Position numbers and translations under genes: made by a program
The notes under the pieces: generated by a model
Seen by the model: only the letters and a program-made list of their open reading frames with translations
Databases searched by the model: none
Told to the model about the DNA's origin: nothing
Assembly: GCA_021531615.1 (NCBI GenBank)
Contig: JADYUE010000002.1
Coordinates: 1-64,000 of the forward strand
Length of the DNA stretch: 64,000 nucleotides
Source: Fusobacterium varium
Lineage (GTDB): Bacteria > Fusobacteriota > Fusobacteriia > Fusobacteriales > Fusobacteriaceae
Reading direction: 5' to 3'
Shown here: piece by piece, positions 61,224 through 64,000 of the stretch
Layout of the letters: each line of letters opens with the position of its first letter
Position numbering within the stretch: the first letter of the stretch is position 1

Positions 61224-62333
61224 ATGGTAGAAGTTTTAAGTTGTAATAAAATAAAAAATGGTTATGAAATAGAGTTAAAAGAAAATGTTTTCTATCCTGA
61301 TGGAAAGGGCGGACAATTAGGAGATAGAGGATATATTGGAGAGAGTAAAATTTTAGAGGTTAAAGAAAGTAAAGTTATTGTGGATAGAGAGCTTTCTTTA
61401 GGTGAGTATGAGTATTCAATAGATGAAAATAGAAGAAGAGATATAGCACAACAACACACAGCACAACATCTATTTTCAGCAATAGCTTACAATGATTATC
61501 AACTAAACACAGTTGGATTTAGAATGGCTGAAGAATATACAACAGTAGATTTAGATTCAAACACTATCAGTGATGAAACAATAGAGGCGTTAGAATTTAA
61601 AGCGAATGAAATTATTGAAAAGGCTATTCAATTAAAAATATACATTATGAACCATGAAGATGCAATGAAGGTTGAAGGATTGAGAAAAGCTATTAAAGAT
61701 AAGGTAACTGGAGATGTTAGATTTGTAGAGATTCCAGAGGTTGATTTAGGAGCTTGTGCTGGTTTCCATGTAGAAAATACAAAGGATATTAGAGTTTTCA
61801 AACTAATCAACCATGAAAAGATAAAAGGTAACTATACAAGATTCTACTTTATAGCAGGAGATAGAGCTTTAAATGATTACAAGTTCAAGCATAACTTATC
61901 AAGAGAGCTTTGCCATAAATTTAGTTGTAAAGATAATGAAATAGTTGAAATGGTAGATAAAGTTTTAGATGAAAAGAAGAAAAGTGAAGGGGAATTAAAA
62001 AATCTAGCATCTAACTATGCTGAGTTATTAAGTGAAAAACTTATGAGAGAGGCTGAAATTATTGGAGATAATAAAGTTGTAATCTATTTAGGGGATAAGG
62101 TTGTAGGACAATTTTTAGGAAGATATGTTGATTTAGATACTTATCTTCTTATAACTGGAAATGATGAAAACTATTCATTAATGAGTAACAAGGTTAATTG
62201 TAAGGAGTTTATAAAGCATCTTATCACTACTCAAGGTGGAATCAAAGGTGGAGGAAGTGAAACTAAGGGAAATTTCAAAGGAAAAATTTCAAAAGATGAA
62301 CTTTTAACTAATCTTAAAACTTTCCTTTCCTAG
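61224..62333 (+). CDS. AlaX-type alanyl-tRNA editing protein with DHHA1 domain
   Basis: This 369-aa protein has the editing-site zinc motifs QQHTAQHLFSA (HxxxH) and GACAGFHVENT (C...H), and a C-terminal DHHA1 end GGIKGGGSETKGNFKGK. It deacylates mischarged Ser- or Gly-tRNA-Ala. The arrangement equals the C-terminal half of alanyl-tRNA synthetase without the aminoacylation core. ATG at 61224 with GGAGGG upstream is preferred over a GTG two codons earlier. Confidence 0.9.
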   Translation: MVEVLSCNKIKNGYEIELKENVFYPDGKGGQLGDRGYIGESKILEVKESKVIVDRELSLGEYEYSIDENRRRDIAQQHTAQHLFSAIAYNDYQLNTVGFRMAEEYTTVDLDSNTISDETIEALEFKANEIIEKAIQLKIYIMNHEDAMKVEGLRKAIKDKVTGDVRFVEIPEVDLGACAGFHVENTKDIRVFKLINHEKIKGNYTRFYFIAGDRALNDYKFKHNLSRELCHKFSCKDNEIVEMVDKVLDEKKKSEGELKNLASNYAELLSEKLMREAEIIGDNKVVIYLGDKVVGQFLGRYVDLDTYLLITGNDENYSLMSNKVNCKEFIKHLITTQGGIKGGGSETKGNFKGKISKDELLTNLKTFLS

Positions 62334-62393
62334 TTGTATTCAAATGAATTTTTTGTTATAATAATATGTTAATAATTTATAATTGGAGGAGTA

Positions 62394-63446
62394 ATGACAG
62401 ATAAAATCAATTTATTAAACCTAAATCAAAAGGAACTTGAAGATTTAGTAATATCACTTGGAATGAAAAAATTCTATGGAAAACAAATATTTAACTGGTT
62501 ACATAAAAAAATAGTAAGAGATCTAAATGAGATAACAAATCTCTCATTAAAAGATAGAGAACTTTTAGGAGAAAAGGCATATATACCATTTTTAAACCTA
62601 TTAAGACAACAAGTATCAAAAATTGACAAAACAGAGAAATTCTTATTTGGACTTGAAGATGGACACACAATTGAAACAGTACTTTTAAGACATAAAGACA
62701 AAAGAAATACACTTTGTATCTCTTCTCAAGTTGGTTGTCCTGTAAAATGTGCTTTCTGTGCAACTGGGCAAGATGGGTTTATTAGAAATCTTGATGTAAA
62801 TGAGATTATCAACCAAGTTTATACAGTTGAAAGAAGATTAGTTAAACAAGGAAGTAACATTAATAACATAGTATTTATGGGAATGGGAGAACCTCTATTA
62901 AACTTAGACAATGTTTTAAAAGCTTTAGACATTCTTTCAAATGAAAATGGAATCAATATCTCTAAAAGAAAAATAACTATCTCTACTTCAGGAATTGTTC
63001 CAAATATTGAAAAAATACTACTTGAAAAACTTCCTATTGAATTAGCTGTATCTCTACACAGTGCAATTAATGAAAAGAGAGATGTAATTATACCTATAAA
63101 TAGAGCTTATCCTTTAGAAGATCTATATGCAGTTTTACAAGAGTATCAAAGACAAACAAAACGTAGAATTACTTTTGAATATATTCTTATAAATAATTTC
63201 AATGTTTCAGATACAGACGCTAATGCTCTAGCTGATTTTGTACATGACTTTGATCACGTAGTAAACTTAATACCTTTCAATCCTGTTGCAAATACAGAGT
63301 TTGAAAGACCTTCAGATAAGAAAATAGATAAATTCTATACATTCTTAAAAGATGTAAGAAAGGTAAATGTTACATTAAGAAGAGAAAAAGGAACAGATAT
63401 AGATGGAGCTTGTGGACAACTTAGACAAAAAGGAGCAAAAAAATAG
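62394..63446 (+). CDS. rlmN: 23S rRNA (A2503)/tRNA (A37) C2-methyltransferase
   Basis: This 350-aa radical-SAM enzyme has the cluster motif CPVKCAFC (C115, C119, C122), GMGEPLLN and the C-terminal catalytic Cys in GACGQL. Length and motifs match RlmN rather than Cfr. GGAGG precedes the ATG. Confidence 0.97.
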   Translation: MTDKINLLNLNQKELEDLVISLGMKKFYGKQIFNWLHKKIVRDLNEITNLSLKDRELLGEKAYIPFLNLLRQQVSKIDKTEKFLFGLEDGHTIETVLLRHKDKRNTLCISSQVGCPVKCAFCATGQDGFIRNLDVNEIINQVYTVERRLVKQGSNINNIVFMGMGEPLLNLDNVLKALDILSNENGINISKRKITISTSGIVPNIEKILLEKLPIELAVSLHSAINEKRDVIIPINRAYPLEDLYAVLQEYQRQTKRRITFEYILINNFNVSDTDANALADFVHDFDHVVNLIPFNPVANTEFERPSDKKIDKFYTFLKDVRKVNVTLRREKGTDIDGACGQLRQKGAKK

Positions 63447-63476
63447 TATTTTTATCCATAAGGAGCGTTGAATAAT

Positions 63477-64000
63477 ATGAAATCACCTATAAAAACAATA
63501 TTAAAAGTTTTTGTTGTTCTTATTCTTCTTGGAGGACTTGCTACTGGCGGACTTGTTCTTGGAGTAATATCAAAATACTCAAAGGAGTTACCTGATATAG
63601 CTACTTTAATTGAGGATTACTCACCTTCTCTCCCTACAGTATTGTATGATAGAAATGGTGAGGTAATTGATACTATTTATAGAGAGTCAAGAGACAGTGT
63701 AAAATTAAAAGAGGTTCCACTTTATAGTAGAAATGCTTTTTTAGCAATTGAGGATAAACAATTTTATTCACACCATGGAATACATTTAAAAAGACTTTTT
63801 GGAGCTATTGTAGCTAATATAAAAAGTGGACGTGCTGTTCAAGGGGCTAGTTCTCTTACTCAACAACTTGCCAAAAATGCCTTTCTTTCACATGAAAGAA
63901 AGTTATCAAGAAAGATAAAAGAGGCTATAATTACTTTTGAAATAGAGAGAAAGTATACTAAAGATGAGATTTTGGAAAAATATTTGAACGAGATCTACTT
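63477..64000 (+). CDS. Class A penicillin-binding protein, N-terminal part (cut by right edge)
   Basis: ATG at 63477 with AAGGAGC upstream. One membrane anchor (VFVVLILLGGLATGGLVLGV) is followed by the GT51 glycosyltransferase domain: AIEDKQFYSHHGIH with the catalytic Glu, ASSLTQQLAKN and KIKEAIITFEIERKYTK. It polymerises lipid II; the transpeptidase domain lies beyond the window. Confidence 0.93.
   Translation, partial: MKSPIKTILKVFVVLILLGGLATGGLVLGVISKYSKELPDIATLIEDYSPSLPTVLYDRNGEVIDTIYRESRDSVKLKEVPLYSRNAFLAIEDKQFYSHHGIHLKRLFGAIVANIKSGRAVQGASSLTQQLAKNAFLSHERKLSRKIKEAIITFEIERKYTKDEILEKYLNEIY

Overview
The window is very AT-rich, and its chromosomal genes (guaA, xpt, rlmN, an RluA-type synthase, xanthine dehydrogenase, a MacAB/TolC-like pump, a beta-glucoside PTS) together with codon use fit a Fusobacterium chromosome. 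A saccharolytic species of the F. mortiferum/varium/ulcerans type is my guess; that is an inference from gene style, not a search.

Layout. (1) 1-888: the 5' part of an ISL3-type transposase running off the left edge, then an intergenic stretch with hairpin terminators. (2) 889-35086: a complete prophage of about 34.2 kb inserted at the 3' end of guaA. A 12-bp core repeat bounds it, and a 19-bp direct repeat lies inside each end. Its leftmost genes, read leftward, are integrase, a DNA-binding protein, a ParA/ParB-like partition pair, DnaC-like loader and replisome organizer. The immunity region at 8.1-9.9 kb has a Cro-like gene facing a CI-like repressor, with a 21-bp palindrome set exactly between -35 and -10. 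Downstream of the repressor are a small paralogue of its tail and a membrane-anchored, apparently catalytically dead DnaQ-like protein, then an Fst-like type I toxin with a structured leader. From 10 to 35 kb the late genes run leftward from the right end: packaging (HNH, TerS, TerL), HK97-type portal, ClpP-like protease and capsid, connectors, then a PBSX (Xkd)-type contractile tail, tail fibre, and lysis genes. (3) 35075-64000: host genes.

The most striking system is a complete diversity-generating retroelement (DGR) at 12.4-14.9 kb. It has a reverse transcriptase, a 106-bp template repeat, and a tail-tip protein with a C-type-lectin-like end whose 106-bp variable repeat differs from the template at 15 positions, all of them template adenines. 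The second is a set of near-identical TTTCGCAA...TTGCGAAA palindromes spread through the prophage (2.85, 11.08, 19.24, 25.78 kb), one directly beside the ParA/ParB-like genes, which suggests dispersed centromere (parS-like) sites. Other unusual points are a capsid-protease gene with only an ATA codon available for initiation (or a -1 frameshift), a canonical A AAA AAC slippery site in the tail chaperone gene, and a plus-strand small RNA inside the leftward early operon.

Host region. guaA, a guanine-class purine riboswitch preceding an NCS2 purine permease, a three-subunit molybdenum hydroxylase (xanthine dehydrogenase type) and xpt form a purine uptake and salvage neighbourhood. Then come a formate/nitrite-type channel, a Fic protein with a frameshifted C-terminus, a beta-glucoside PTS operon with its RpiR regulator, a MacA-MacB-TolC-like export operon, a recombinase remnant, a tRNA-Leu(CAA), RNA-modification and alanyl-tRNA-editing genes, and the start of a class A penicillin-binding protein cut by the right edge.
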